DNA of 64,000 nt from an uncultured bacterium (GCA_905216145.1 CAJMST010000004.1:1-64000); one strand, 5' to 3'. Shown: positions 54,433 through 62,911, numbered from the stretch's first letter. Notes: generated by a model not told the origin, from the sequence alone. Program-made: numbers and translations.

Positions 54433-54466
54433 GGGCCGGCATGTCGACCGTTCGGCATGCCGGCCC
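54433..54466 (-). terminator. Hairpin after the dipeptidase gene
   Basis: Perfect 11-bp stem GGGCCGGCATG / CATGCCGGCCC with a 12-base loop, between the two minus-strand genes; no T-run. Confidence 0.55.
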
Positions 54467-54483
54467 GCTCAAGGGATGTGAAA

Positions 54484-55497
54484 TTAATAACGCTCAAAGA
54501 AGGCAAGCGCGTTGTCGCTGCAGAGCTTTTGCATCACGGTCTTGCCAAAGTGCTTGGAGAGCATGTTCTGGAACTCGGGCATCTTGCTGGCATCGGAGAG
54601 GAAAGCAGGCACCGTGGCGCCGTCCCAGTCGCCGCCGAGCGCGATGACGTCCTCGCCGCCCAGGTCGAGCCAGTGCTCGATATGTGCCGCTAGCTGGTCG
54701 AAGGTGACGTCTGCGGCGGTCTTGTCGGTTACGTCGTTGGATAGGAACTCGCTGCAGTAGTTGAGGCCGACGATTCCGCCCATGTCGCGAATGGTGCGGA
54801 ACTGGTCGTCGGTAAGGTTGCGTTTGACGCCGCAAACCGCACGGGAGTTGGAGTGGCTGGCGACGAAGGGGCGCGTGGCGTGGGCGACAACCTCGTCAAA
54901 GCACTCATCGTTGAGGTGGGAGACGTCGAGTACCATGCCGGCGTGCTCCATCTGCGTAAGTACCTCGATGCCGGTGGCGGTGAGGCCGGCGTGGGTATCG
55001 TGCCCGCTCGCGAGCGGTCCCTGCGCGTTCCAGCTGAGTGATGACATGAGTACGCCCAGGCTCTTGAGTACCTCGATCAGCGCGGGGTCCTCGGCAAAGA
55101 ACGTGGCGTTTTCGATGGTGTGGATGCAGGCGACCTTGCCGTCTTTGAGCGCAGGGCGAATATCAGCGGCGCTGCGTACGTTGACCATGCGGTCGTGGTT
55201 GAGCATTGCCTGGCCGCTCATGTGCGCCATGATTTGCGCCTGGAAGCGCGCGGCGTGGGCGGTGGGAATCTCGTCGGGGACAAACGTGGCGAAGCACTGT
55301 GCCCACGGCGTGTTGCCGATCTTTGCGAGCGAGATGGCGCAGGCGTTGCCCTCGATGAGGTCGAAATCTTGCGGATGCGTTTCGTCGCCGGGGAAATAAC
55401 CGTCGGTGCCGGCGGTAAAGCGCAGGTCGAGATCGAGCGTTGCCCAGCCGATGCGGTCGGCGGTGTCGCAGTGTAGATCAAATACGGGATATGCCAT
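54484..55497 (-). CDS. Membrane dipeptidase, M19 family
   Basis: Zinc dipeptidase of the renal-dipeptidase family, cleaving dipeptides including D-amino-acid ones. Zinc ligands: FDLHCDT at the N-terminus, the bridging Glu in IEGNA / IENATFF region, and the histidines in LDVSHLND and VASHSNSRAVCG; the C-terminal GGDWDG is typical. Length 337. ATG 55497 is preceded by CCGGAGGAACC. Without a signal peptide it acts in the cytosol, fitting the peptide importer upstream. Confidence 0.92.
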   Translation of the reverse strand: MAYPVFDLHCDTADRIGWATLDLDLRFTAGTDGYFPGDETHPQDFDLIEGNACAISLAKIGNTPWAQCFATFVPDEIPTAHAARFQAQIMAHMSGQAMLNHDRMVNVRSAADIRPALKDGKVACIHTIENATFFAEDPALIEVLKSLGVLMSSLSWNAQGPLASGHDTHAGLTATGIEVLTQMEHAGMVLDVSHLNDECFDEVVAHATRPFVASHSNSRAVCGVKRNLTDDQFRTIRDMGGIVGLNYCSEFLSNDVTDKTAADVTFDQLAAHIEHWLDLGGEDVIALGGDWDGATVPAFLSDASKMPEFQNMLSKHFGKTVMQKLCSDNALAFFERY

Positions 55498-55553
55498 GGT
55501 TCCTCCGGTTGCAGCGTTTCTTTGCAAACTGTCATTGAATTGTATGACTAGGG

Positions 55554-55559
55554 TATAGT
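55554..55559 (+). promoter_or_regulatory. Possible -10 of the FKBP/UreE-like unit
   Basis: TATAGT 59 bases before the FKBP start, after TATGACTAGGG. No -35 at the right distance is convincing. GGCGGC / GCCGCC can form a small stem between it and the ribosome binding site. Confidence 0.35.
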
Positions 55560-55617
55560 TAGCGCCATATGTTCATGGCGGCCCGCGTTGTGCGCCGCCC
55601 TTATCACGGAGGTTACC

Positions 55618-56046
55618 ATGTCCAACCAGGGCAAGAAGGTCAAGACCCATTATCGCGGCACGCTCGACGACGGCACGCAGTTCGATAGCTCCTACGATCG
55701 TGGCGAGCCGCTGGAGTTCACCTGCGGTGCCGGTCAGATGATCAAGGGCTTCGACGCCGCTGTCGTCGACATGCAGGTGGGCGAGAAGAAGACCGTGCGC
55801 ATTCCTGCTGCCGATGCCTACGGCGAGCACAATCCCGAGATGGTTCTGACCTTCCCGGCCGAGCAGGTTCCCAACATCGAGCAGATCGAGAAGGGCATGA
55901 AGCTCTTCCTGTCCACGCCCAGCGGCATGCCCGTCCCCGCCGTGGTCATCGACGTGACGCCCGAGGCCGTGACGCTCGATGCCAACCACGAGCTTGCCGG
56001 CAAGGACCTCAACTTTGATATCGAGCTCGTCGAGGTCGAGGGTTAG
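55618..56046 (+). CDS. FKBP-type peptidyl-prolyl isomerase, SlyD-like
   Basis: Prolyl isomerase/chaperone of the SlyD type: the FKBP core (GTLDDGTQFDSSYDRGEPLEF, GAGQMIKGFDAAV) is interrupted by an insert-in-flap domain (residues about 65-120) ending in LDANHELAGKDLNFDIELV, the signature of SlyD. Unlike enterobacterial SlyD it lacks the histidine- and cysteine-rich metal-binding tail and ends at EVEG. Length 142. Start ATG 55618 with ACGGAGG. Three bases separate it from the UreE-like gene, so the two are surely co-translated. Confidence 0.92.
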   Translation: MSNQGKKVKTHYRGTLDDGTQFDSSYDRGEPLEFTCGAGQMIKGFDAAVVDMQVGEKKTVRIPAADAYGEHNPEMVLTFPAEQVPNIEQIEKGMKLFLSTPSGMPVPAVVIDVTPEAVTLDANHELAGKDLNFDIELVEVEG

Positions 56047-56049
56047 AGT

Positions 56050-56628
56050 ATGCCTGAACGCTTGGTTTCGACGACATGCTTGGGAAATCTCAACGACCCG
56101 TCCTATGAACTCCTGCTTCGCCGGGAGCTGGGCGGTGTCTTTGAAGTTGACGAGCTACTGCTCGATTGGGACCAGGCTGATGTATGCGCGTTTGTTGGCG
56201 TGACGGAGCTGGGGCGCACGGTCGATGTTCGGCTGGATACTGCCGACGGCGGTCGTTTTGTCGACGGCGACGTGCTCGCCGTCGACCGTTCGGGCGTGGT
56301 GCCCGTGGCGGTTGTCGTGCGCCTGCGCAGCGCCGAGGTTTATTTGGTCGAAGTTGACCGCATGGACCCGATTGCGCTCGCGCATGCGTGCTGGGAGATC
56401 GGCAATATGCATGCGCCGCTTTTTCGAGGCGATTCGGACGAGTATACCGTGCGCATGTATACGCCGGTGCAGCCTGTTTTGGGCCGCATGCTCCGGGGCG
56501 TCGAGGGCGTTCGGCTCTCGACGGTTACCCGTGAACTCGATTCGGACCGGCGCTTTGCGTCGAGTGCGGCGGATGCCGTTGTGAGTATGGCACCAGACTT
56601 TACGATCGTAAAGAAGGCGCGCGGTTAA
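56050..56628 (+). CDS. UreE-like metallochaperone homologue
   Basis: A 192-residue protein whose second half resembles the UreE C-terminal (metal-binding) domain: ALAHACWEIGNMHAPLF (about residues 109-125) corresponds to the helix and GN-x-H-x-P motif of UreE, including the histidine that binds nickel at the dimer interface (His121). The N-terminal half (FVGVTELGRTVDVRLDTADG) fits the UreE beta domain. No urease gene lies in the window. The upstream neighbour is SlyD-like, a family with nickel-handling members, so a role in metal delivery is plausible. Moderately confident in the family, not in function. Confidence 0.7.
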   Translation: MPERLVSTTCLGNLNDPSYELLLRRELGGVFEVDELLLDWDQADVCAFVGVTELGRTVDVRLDTADGGRFVDGDVLAVDRSGVVPVAVVVRLRSAEVYLVEVDRMDPIALAHACWEIGNMHAPLFRGDSDEYTVRMYTPVQPVLGRMLRGVEGVRLSTVTRELDSDRRFASSAADAVVSMAPDFTIVKKARG

Positions 56629-56641
56629 CGTGCGTATAAGT

Positions 56642-56681
56642 AAGGCGGACTTTGAGAGACAACTATTCAAAGTCCGCCTTT
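56642..56681 (+). terminator. Terminator after the UreE-like gene
   Basis: AAGGCGGACTTTGA / TTCAAAGTCCGCCTT stem, 11-base loop, followed by TCTGTT. Confidence 0.88.
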
Positions 56682-56709
56682 CTGTTGATGAGATGCTGTG
56701 GGGGAGCAT

Positions 56710-57507
56710 ATGGGTCTTGAAGGAATCAAGCTGATTGCATGCGATTTGGACGGCACGTTGCTGCATCCGGGGGAGCGCGAGCCGCGTTCCGAGGCCTTTG
56801 AGCTCATCGATGAGCTGCATCGTCGCGGTATCGTGTTTATGCCGGCGAGCGGCCGTCAATATGCGAGCTTGCGCTATCTGTTTGCCCCGGTGGCCGATGA
56901 GCTCGCCTATGTATGTGAAAACGGAGCCCTGGTGATGAGCGAGGGACGTGCCGTTGTCAAGCGTTCCATGGAGCGTAGCCTTGCTATGGATATCGCGAAT
57001 GCCGTGGTTGCGTATCCCCATGCCGACGTGACCCTTTCGTGTGAGGGACACCTCTACACCATGAGCGGCAACGATGCGTTCGTCGATCATTTGCGCTATG
57101 AGGTCCACTGCGATGTGGCGGTGGTCGCCCGCCCCGAGGACATCGACGAGGACGTCATTAAGATTGCCTTCCAGACGCCCGAGGTGGATCAGCCGGCGGC
57201 CCTGGAGTATTTTGAGCGCCTCTTTAGCGACCGTGTTGACGTGATGACGTCGGGAACCGAATGGACGGACTTTATCGGTTTCGGTTCGGGCAAGGGCTCC
57301 GCGCTTGCCGATTACGGTCGTGCCCTGGGTATTTCGCCCGATGAGATGATGGCGTTTGGCGACAATGAGAACGATCGCGACATGCTCAACGTCGTGGGCC
57401 ATCCCTATCTGATGGAGAGCTGCAACCCCTCTATGCGTGGCATTAACGACCGCGTCCGCTACGTGCGCACGGTCGAAGAAGAGCTGCGTCGTCTACTTGC
57501 TGAGTAG
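56710..57507 (+). CDS. Cof-type HAD-superfamily phosphatase
   Basis: Cytosolic sugar-phosphate or nucleotide phosphatase of HAD subfamily IIB. The catalytic motif DLDGTLL is near residue 12, motif II in PASGRQ, the lysine and motif III/IV in FGDNENDRDML near the C-terminus, and a C2-type cap lies between. Length 265. ATG 56710 has GGGGGAG just upstream (short spacing); GTG 56698 is an alternative. Substrate unknown, as usual for the Cof family. It converges with the fur-like gene. Confidence 0.9.
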   Translation: MGLEGIKLIACDLDGTLLHPGEREPRSEAFELIDELHRRGIVFMPASGRQYASLRYLFAPVADELAYVCENGALVMSEGRAVVKRSMERSLAMDIANAVVAYPHADVTLSCEGHLYTMSGNDAFVDHLRYEVHCDVAVVARPEDIDEDVIKIAFQTPEVDQPAALEYFERLFSDRVDVMTSGTEWTDFIGFGSGKGSALADYGRALGISPDEMMAFGDNENDRDMLNVVGHPYLMESCNPSMRGINDRVRYVRTVEEELRRLLAE

Positions 57508-57584
57508 ACATTTGGGACATGTCTAGGAATCTACTTTTTGCTGCAAAGTGCGGAAAGGTGGATTTTAAGGCATGTTCCAAACAT

Positions 57585-57965
57585 CTACCGGCAGTCGGGG
57601 CAGAGACCCTCGAAGATGGTGTAGTGCGACGTGACGTGCCAGCCGATTTGCTCGGACGCTTTGGCGTCGAGCTGGGCATCGAAGGGGAGCGGTACGTCGA
57701 TGACGCGGCTGCATGAGGTGCAGATGATATGTGCGTGCGGCTCGATCGTGCGATCGAAGCGGCTGCCGCCCGGCGTCTTGATGGAGAGGATCTCGCCGGC
57801 GTCGGCCAAGAGATTGAGGTTGCGGTAGACCGTACCGCGGCTGATTTTGTCATCCTGCGCGCGCACGACGTTGTAGATTTCGTCGGCGGTGGGATGGTTG
57901 TAGCTTTGGCGCACGGCGTCAAGAACCAGCTTTCGCTGCTTGGTATTCCTTCTTTGCACCGCCAT
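57585..57965 (-). CDS. Fur/PerR-family metalloregulator
   Basis: DNA-binding repressor of the ferric-uptake-regulator family, 126 residues. The N-terminal winged helix contains HPTADEIYNVV and SRGTVYRNLNLL (recognition helix); the structural zinc is held by CTSC and CPDC, and the sensing site by the HAHI region. The shape is closer to PerR (Zn-Cys4 and a short C-terminus) than to Fur or Zur, but this cannot be settled by eye. The 61-base gap upstream is AT-rich and may hold its own operator. Confidence 0.88.
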   Translation of the reverse strand: MAVQRRNTKQRKLVLDAVRQSYNHPTADEIYNVVRAQDDKISRGTVYRNLNLLADAGEILSIKTPGGSRFDRTIEPHAHIICTSCSRVIDVPLPFDAQLDAKASEQIGWHVTSHYTIFEGLCPDCR

Positions 57966-58026
57966 GCGCCTCGCCTCTTTTCTATCAACGGTCGTAGGTA
58001 AATGATACCGTATTTAGCACACAATA

Positions 58027-58437
58027 CTAATAATGAGGACTGAAACCGTCTTCATTGGCAAGTGGGGCTCGGGCCTGGGCATCTACAAGGCGAAAACGCG
58101 TTCCCATGCGCTCGTAGGAGGCATGAAGTGCCTCGAGATGAGATAGGATGTCTGCCGGAGCTCCCTGTATCTCCATCTCGACTGAGCCGTCTTCCATGTT
58201 ACGCACCCAGCCGGTGAGTGCGCGTGCCTGCGCGAGGTTGGTGTTGGTAAAGCGAAAACCAACGCCTTGGACTTGCCCCGCCCAGCGCAGGAAATAACGC
58301 AGGGGAGTGTCTTGAGTGGCCTCGTCGCTTGCAAGCACGGTAAGCCTGCGGCGCAGCTCGAGCTCGACGTTTGACGGTTTTTGAGGCTCTCGACTGCCGC
58401 CGGTGACGCTGGAGAAGAACGTATCGAAGAGGCCCAT
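58027..58437 (-). CDS. Acylphosphatase
   Basis: Hydrolyses carboxyl-phosphate bonds in acyl phosphates. The core domain (residues about 47-125) has QGVGFRFTNTNLA with the catalytic Arg and GWVRNMEDGSVE with the catalytic Asn. An N-terminal extension of about 45 residues (MGLFDTFFSSV) is hydrophilic and not part of the usual 90-residue enzyme. Start ATG 58437. It begins two bases after the stop of the oxidoreductase upstream, so both are one unit. Confidence 0.87.
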   Translation of the reverse strand: MGLFDTFFSSVTGGSREPQKPSNVELELRRRLTVLASDEATQDTPLRYFLRWAGQVQGVGFRFTNTNLAQARALTGWVRNMEDGSVEMEIQGAPADILSHLEALHASYERMGTRFRLVDAQARAPLANEDGFSPHY

Positions 58438-58439
58438 CG

Positions 58440-59546
58440 CTATGCCTGCTTGCCTGCGTCGGCCGGGAAGGTTATGCCGGCCTGCTGACGCACGGCATCC
58501 ATGATGCGTAGTGAGACGAGCGTGACATCGCGGTAGTGGCCAAGCTCGTGGCGTCCCGCCGGGGTCTCCCAAATCTCTTCCTTGACGTTATCGATGCCGC
58601 CGATGGCGGTGATAAAGTCTGTGAGTTCGTATTCCATGGTGTTGCTCGATTTGGGCAGGTCGAGCACGCGGCCGTTGTCGCCCTGTTCGCGCGGCGCCTC
58701 GGTCGCCGAGCCGCGTACGACGTCGCCGCGATAGTCGATGCGGACGTTGCGGGGCGTTGACAGATGGTCAATCTGGATAGTGCCACGCTCGCCTTCGATC
58801 TGCGAGGGCAGTAGGTCATTCGTAATTTTGGAGTGCGCGAGCTCGACGGAGATGCGGCCTCCGCCATAGCTGGCGAGGATGGAACCGCAGCCGTCGATGG
58901 GGCCGTGCGTGAGCTGTCGCGTGGTGGGGTCGAGCAGAGTAGTCATGCTCGTAAGGCCGGAGGGCATGCCGAAAATCTCGACCATGGGCTCGACGGCGTA
59001 GACGCCAATGTCCATGAGGGAACCCGATGCCATATTGCAGTCGAAGATATTGGTGGCGCGTCCCGCGAGAATCTCGTTGTAGCGCGAGGAATACTTGCCA
59101 AAGCGCAATGAGGCGCGGCGGATGGGGGCGATCTCGCCCAGGGCGTCCTCGATGGCGTGGAAGGCGGGATCGTGGAGGGGACGCATGGCTTCGAGGGCCA
59201 CGACACCTGCTGCCTCGGCAGCGCGGAAGACTTCCAGCGCCTGCGCTTCGGTGGCGCAGAAGGGTTTCTCGACGATGACGTGCTTGCCACCGGCGATGCA
59301 GGCAAGGGCCTGCTCGTAGTGAAGTGCGTTAGGGCTGCCGATATAGACGGCGTCGACGTCGGCGGCTACCGCAAGCTCATCGAGTGACGTAAAGTTTCGC
59401 TCACCACCGCGCTCGGCGGTAAAGGCAGTACCGCGATTGGCGTCGCGTGAAAGCGTGCCCACAAACGCGGCTTGGTCGTTGGCGTTGACGACCTGGATAA
59501 AGTCGTCGGTAATCATGGATGTGCCGATGGTTGCGATACGCAACAT
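58440..59546 (-). CDS. Gfo/Idh/MocA-family oxidoreductase
   Basis: NAD(P)-dependent sugar or inositol dehydrogenase-type protein, 368 residues. The N-terminal Rossmann fold starts LRIATIGTSMITDDF, and the catalytic-lysine motif is GKHVIVEKPF near residue 95; the C-terminal alpha/beta domain follows. The glycine motif GTSMI departs from the usual GxGxxG. ATG 59546 chosen because AAGGGGG lies four bases upstream. Substrate not predictable. Confidence 0.88.
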   Translation of the reverse strand: MLRIATIGTSMITDDFIQVVNANDQAAFVGTLSRDANRGTAFTAERGGERNFTSLDELAVAADVDAVYIGSPNALHYEQALACIAGGKHVIVEKPFCATEAQALEVFRAAEAAGVVALEAMRPLHDPAFHAIEDALGEIAPIRRASLRFGKYSSRYNEILAGRATNIFDCNMASGSLMDIGVYAVEPMVEIFGMPSGLTSMTTLLDPTTRQLTHGPIDGCGSILASYGGGRISVELAHSKITNDLLPSQIEGERGTIQIDHLSTPRNVRIDYRGDVVRGSATEAPREQGDNGRVLDLPKSSNTMEYELTDFITAIGGIDNVKEEIWETPAGRHELGHYRDVTLVSLRIMDAVRQQAGITFPADAGKQA

Positions 59547-59619
59547 GTGTCCCCCTTGCGTTGTTTGGCTTACAGGACGAGTGTAGCGCGGGAGGACACA
59601 AAAGCGTGCGAAAACGCCG

Positions 59620-60105
59620 TTACAGGTCGCTCTCGTTAAAGCCGGCGTCGATATCGAGGTTGCTGCCGTCGGCCGCCGTGGTGGCAAGCTCGTCGCAGCG
59701 CTCATTGAGCTCATGGCCGGCGTGGCCCTTAACCCAGATGAACTCCACTTTGTGTTTGCTCTTTGCGGTGAGCAGGCGCTCCCACAGATCGCGGTTCTTG
59801 ACAGGCTGCTTGTTGGCGGTCCTCCAGCCTCGTTTTTTCCAGCCGTCAATCCAGTGTTTGTTGAAGGCGTTAACGACGTACTGCGAATCGGAATGGACCT
59901 CGACCTCGCAGGGGCGGTTGAGTGCCTCGAGCGCCACGATGACCGCCATGAGCTCCATGCGGTTGTTAGTGGTCTTGGCGTAGCCACGCGAAAGCTCGGA
60001 GGTGAAGGTCTTGCCGGCGGGGTTGGTGTATTTGAGCACGGCGCCGTAGCCGCCGCGTCCCGGATTGGATCGAGCCGAGCCGTCGGTATAGATGATGACC
60101 TTCAC
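59620..60105 (-). CDS. rnhA: Ribonuclease HI
   Basis: Degrades RNA in RNA-DNA hybrids. The four acidic catalytic residues are visible in [29 protein letters not shown] and ERCDELA, and the basic protrusion WKKRGWRT is intact. Length 161. The start is GTG at 60105 (VKVIIYTDG), six bases after AAAGGA; an ATG one base off is out of frame. Confidence 0.95.
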   Translation of the reverse strand: MKVIIYTDGSARSNPGRGGYGAVLKYTNPAGKTFTSELSRGYAKTTNNRMELMAVIVALEALNRPCEVEVHSDSQYVVNAFNKHWIDGWKKRGWRTANKQPVKNRDLWERLLTAKSKHKVEFIWVKGHAGHELNERCDELATTAADGSNLDIDAGFNESDL

Positions 60106-60168
60106 ATGGTTCCTTTCGTTGGGTACGCTTCGTGTGGGTGACCATTGTAGCGCCATGCCCGCCGCGGG

Positions 60169-61107
60169 CTAGCAATCTACGATTTCTACCCCGTCTTCCG
60201 ACAGCTGGTCGGCATGGATGATGCGGTTGAGCTCGTCGAGGTATTGTCGCAAGAGGGGAGAGGGCTTGCGCTCGTCGTGCATGATATATCCTACGTGCAT
60301 CGTTGGGGCGTCTGCTAACGGGATCGATGTCATACCCCACTGCATTTCATTGGAGAGGACACCGGTCGACAGGGTGTAACCGTTCGACGTGATAAGTAAG
60401 TTAGTAAGTGTTCCGCGGTCCGAGATTCGTATGTTGCGGTCGCAAGGGATATAGCTAAAAGGTTCCTCGGCGTAATAGAAGGAGTTTGAGGTTCCCTGCT
60501 CAAAGCTGTAGCGCGTATAGGGCGTGAGGTCGGCAAGGGACAGCTGAGGGTGGCGTGCGAGCGGGTGGCGTTCGCTGACGAAGACGTGGACCGTCGCGTC
60601 GAAGAGGGGATGGAAGCTCGCGCGGGCATCGGCGAAGGCCTTCTGCAGAACGCGGGCGTTAAAATCATCTAGATACAGAATACCGATATCGCTGCGAAAT
60701 GCGCGGACGTCGTCGATAATCTGCGATGTGGTGGTCTCGCGCATGATGAACTCGAACTTGCTGTCGCGGCAGCGCTCGACCACGTTGACAAAGGCCTCGA
60801 CCGAAAACGCGTAGTGTTGGGCCGAAATGGCAAGGCGCGCCTGGGGTGTACCGCCGTCCTCGTAGCGGGCCTCGAGCATGTCGGCCTGCTCTACGACCTG
60901 GCGTGCATAACCCAAAAGCTCGGTGCCGTCGTTGGTGAGTGCAACACCGCGGCTGGAGCGCGTAAAGATTTCGATATGAAGTTCCTGCTCCAGGCTTTTG
61001 ACGGCATTGGAGATATTGGACTGTGCCGTATAAAGGCGCTGGGCTGCGGCGTTGATCGATCCGGACTCTGCCACGGCGATCAAAAAACGAAGTTGCTGGA
61101 GGGTCAT
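60169..61107 (-). CDS. LysR-family transcriptional regulator
   Basis: 312-residue LTTR. N-terminal winged helix-turn-helix MTLQQLRFLIAVAESGSINAAAQRLYTAQSNISNAVKSLE (first 40 residues; recognition helix SNISNAVKSL) and a C-terminal periplasmic-binding-like effector domain. It is divergent from metY, and an LTTR-type box ATC-N9-GAT lies in the shared region, so it probably controls metY in response to a sulfur metabolite (CysB/Cbl/MetR-like logic; the effector is inferred). Confidence 0.92.
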   Translation of the reverse strand: MTLQQLRFLIAVAESGSINAAAQRLYTAQSNISNAVKSLEQELHIEIFTRSSRGVALTNDGTELLGYARQVVEQADMLEARYEDGGTPQARLAISAQHYAFSVEAFVNVVERCRDSKFEFIMRETTTSQIIDDVRAFRSDIGILYLDDFNARVLQKAFADARASFHPLFDATVHVFVSERHPLARHPQLSLADLTPYTRYSFEQGTSNSFYYAEEPFSYIPCDRNIRISDRGTLTNLLITSNGYTLSTGVLSNEMQWGMTSIPLADAPTMHVGYIMHDERKPSPLLRQYLDELNRIIHADQLSEDGVEIVDC

Positions 61108-61127
61108 CGGCGCCCATCCTTTCGAGT

Positions 61128-61148
61128 GTTATCTATAAAACCGATAAC
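61128..61148. promoter_or_regulatory. LysR-type operator between the regulator and metY
   Basis: GTTATC-N9-GATAAC, a perfect dyad that fits both the T-N11-A and the ATC-N9-GAT forms of LTTR boxes. It ends 20 bases before the metY -35, the usual place for an LTTR activation site, and also lies close to the regulator's own start. Confidence 0.7.
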
Positions 61149-61168
61149 AAGTTAGCGCTTTTAAGTGA

Positions 61169-61197
61169 TTGACCGAGGGAAACAATGCCCGTACTAT
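61169..61197 (+). promoter_or_regulatory. metY promoter
   Basis: TTGACC (61169-61174), 17 bases, TACTAT (61192-61197). Predicts a leader of about 180 bases that contains the small reading frame at 61267. Confidence 0.7.
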
Positions 61198-61266
61198 TCA
61201 AAACACACAAAGGCGGTAGGTAATTAAGCCGACCATGAGAACGGGATGTCAAAAGGAGGACCGCAT

Positions 61267-61320
61267 ATGAACTGCTTACTAAGACGAATGCCGGGCTCCT
61301 GTTTGCGCCCGTCGGCGTGA
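61267..61320 (+). CDS. Candidate 17-residue leader peptide before metY
   Basis: MNCLLRRMPGSCLRPSA followed by TGA. It has a near-perfect Shine-Dalgarno (AAAAGGAGGA) seven bases before the ATG, stronger than that of most genes here. Codons 4-7 are TTA-CTA-AGA-CGA, all rare in this GC-rich genome, and Cys codons flank them. It lies in the metY leader, downstream of the promoter. This is the layout of a ribosome-stalling or attenuation leader peptide responding to an amino acid (Cys, Leu, Arg or Met). Whether it is translated is untested. Confidence 0.6.
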   Translation: MNCLLRRMPGSCLRPSA

Positions 61321-61376
61321 TCGGGAGACAGCGACTTACTTCTTTTACTCTTATTTACTTCTATTTGATCAAGGAG
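61321..61376 (+). promoter_or_regulatory. Pyrimidine-rich stretch between leader peptide and metY
   Basis: Almost G-free run of T, C and A (about 61333-61370) between the leader stop and the metY ribosome binding site AAGGAG. It would be unstructured and exposed when the leader is not translated, so it might serve Rho. No clear intrinsic terminator is seen. Confidence 0.3.
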
Positions 61377-61382
61377 ATCATC

Positions 61383-62693
61383 ATGAGCCAGTTCATCAAC
61401 AACCCCGAGCATACCTTTGGTTTCGATACCCTGCAGCTGCACGTTGGCCAGGAGAGCGCCGATCCTGCATCCGACTCCCGTGCCGTGCCTATCTACCAGA
61501 CCACAAGCTATGTGTTCCGCAACTCCCAGCATGCTGCTGACCGCTTTGGTCTTGCCGACGCCGGTAACATCTACGGTCGTCTGACCAACTCCACCCAAGG
61601 CGTCTTCGAGGACCGCATTGCCGCGCTCGAGGGCGGCGTTGCTGGCCTCGCCGTCGCCTCTGGCGCCGCCGCCATCACCTATACCCTGCAGGCTCTTGCC
61701 CAGGCCGGTGACCACGTGGTCGCCCAGAAGACCATCTACGGTGGCTCCTACAACCTGCTGGAGCATACGCTCTCCCAGTTTGGCGTCGAGACCACGTTTG
61801 TCGATGCCCATAACCTGGAAGAGGTCGAGGGTGCCATCAAGGACAACACCACGGTCATCTATCTCGAGACGCTCGGCAACCCCAACTCCGACATCCCCAA
61901 CATCGACGCCATCTCCGAGATCGCCAAGAAGCACGGTCTGCCGGTTGTCGTCGACAACACCTTCGGCACCCCGTATCTGTTCCGTCCGCTGGAGCATGGT
62001 GCCAACATCGTCGTCCACTCCGCAACCAAGTTCATCGGCGGCCACGGCACCTCGCTGGGCGGTGTGATCGTCGACGGCGGTAACTTCGACTGGAAGGCGA
62101 GCGGAAAGTACGCCCAGATTGCTGAGCCCAACCCCTCCTACCACGGTGTCTCGTTTGCCGAGGCTGCCGGTCCCGTCGCCTTCGCAACCTATGTCCGCGC
62201 TATCCTGCTGCGTGACGAGGGCGCTTGCATCAGCCCGTTCAACGCCTGGGTCCTGCTCCAGGGCACCGAGACTCTGTCGCTGCGCGTTGACCGCCATGTC
62301 GAGAACACCAAGAAGGTCGTTGAGTTCCTGGCTGGTGACAGCCACGTCGCCAAGGTGAACCACCCGAGCCTGCCCGAGCACCCCGACCATGAGCTCTATC
62401 AGAAGTACTTCCCCCGCGGCGGTGCTTCGATCTTCACCTTCGAAATCAAGGGTGGTCAGGAGGCTGCCTGGAAGTTCATCGACCACCTGCAGGTCTTCTC
62501 GCTGCTCGCCAACGTGGCCGACGTCAAGTCGCTCGTCGTGCACCCGGCTACCACCACGCACTCCCAGCTCTCTGCCGAGGAGCTTGCCGAGCAGAACATT
62601 ACGCCCTCCACGATTCGACTTTCCATCGGTACCGAGAACGCCGAGGACATCATTTGGGATCTGAAGCAGGCCTTTGCCGCGCTGGACGAGTAG
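61383..62693 (+). CDS. metY: O-acetylhomoserine sulfhydrylase / aminocarboxypropyltransferase
   Basis: PLP enzyme that makes homocysteine (or methionine precursors) from O-acetylhomoserine and sulfide. The Cys/Met-metabolism fold is clear: QTTSYVFRNSQHAADRF, IYGRLTNSTQGVFEDRIAALE, VDNTFGTPYLF and the PLP lysine in VHSATKFIGGHG. Length 436, normal for MetY and longer than MetB or MetC. ATG 61383 has AAGGAG upstream. It is monocistronic; a terminator follows. Confidence 0.94.
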   Translation: MSQFINNPEHTFGFDTLQLHVGQESADPASDSRAVPIYQTTSYVFRNSQHAADRFGLADAGNIYGRLTNSTQGVFEDRIAALEGGVAGLAVASGAAAITYTLQALAQAGDHVVAQKTIYGGSYNLLEHTLSQFGVETTFVDAHNLEEVEGAIKDNTTVIYLETLGNPNSDIPNIDAISEIAKKHGLPVVVDNTFGTPYLFRPLEHGANIVVHSATKFIGGHGTSLGGVIVDGGNFDWKASGKYAQIAEPNPSYHGVSFAEAAGPVAFATYVRAILLRDEGACISPFNAWVLLQGTETLSLRVDRHVENTKKVVEFLAGDSHVAKVNHPSLPEHPDHELYQKYFPRGGASIFTFEIKGGQEAAWKFIDHLQVFSLLANVADVKSLVVHPATTTHSQLSAEELAEQNITPSTIRLSIGTENAEDIIWDLKQAFAALDE

Positions 62694-62757
62694 GGCGACT
62701 TGTGCAAGGACCCCTTGCGACTCGATAGGTATAACTGCATAAAATGCCTGCTCAAGG

Positions 62758-62794
62758 CGCCTGTGCGAACAATGGTCGCACAGGTGACTTTTTT
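62758..62794 (+). terminator. Terminator of metY
   Basis: CGCCTGTGCGA / TCGCACAGGTG stem with a 7-base loop, then AC and six T. Confidence 0.92.
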
Positions 62795-62875
62795 GCATAG
62801 AGAGGGTGCAAAAACAGGGTTTTTGGCACGCTTTATGCATTCGAGTTGTGGAAAACTCCTGTTGAGAGGATGTGA

Positions 62876-62911
62876 GTTTTACGCAATTGACGTGCGCCTT
62901 TTGAGTAAAAC
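62876..62911 (+). promoter_or_regulatory. Inverted repeat in the upstream region of the secreted-protein gene
   Basis: GTTTTAC (62876-62882) and GTAAAAC (62905-62911) with a 22-base spacer. A possible -10 TACTAT lies near 62936. The stretch 62795-63005 otherwise shows no gene; no known riboswitch was recognised. Confidence 0.35.
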
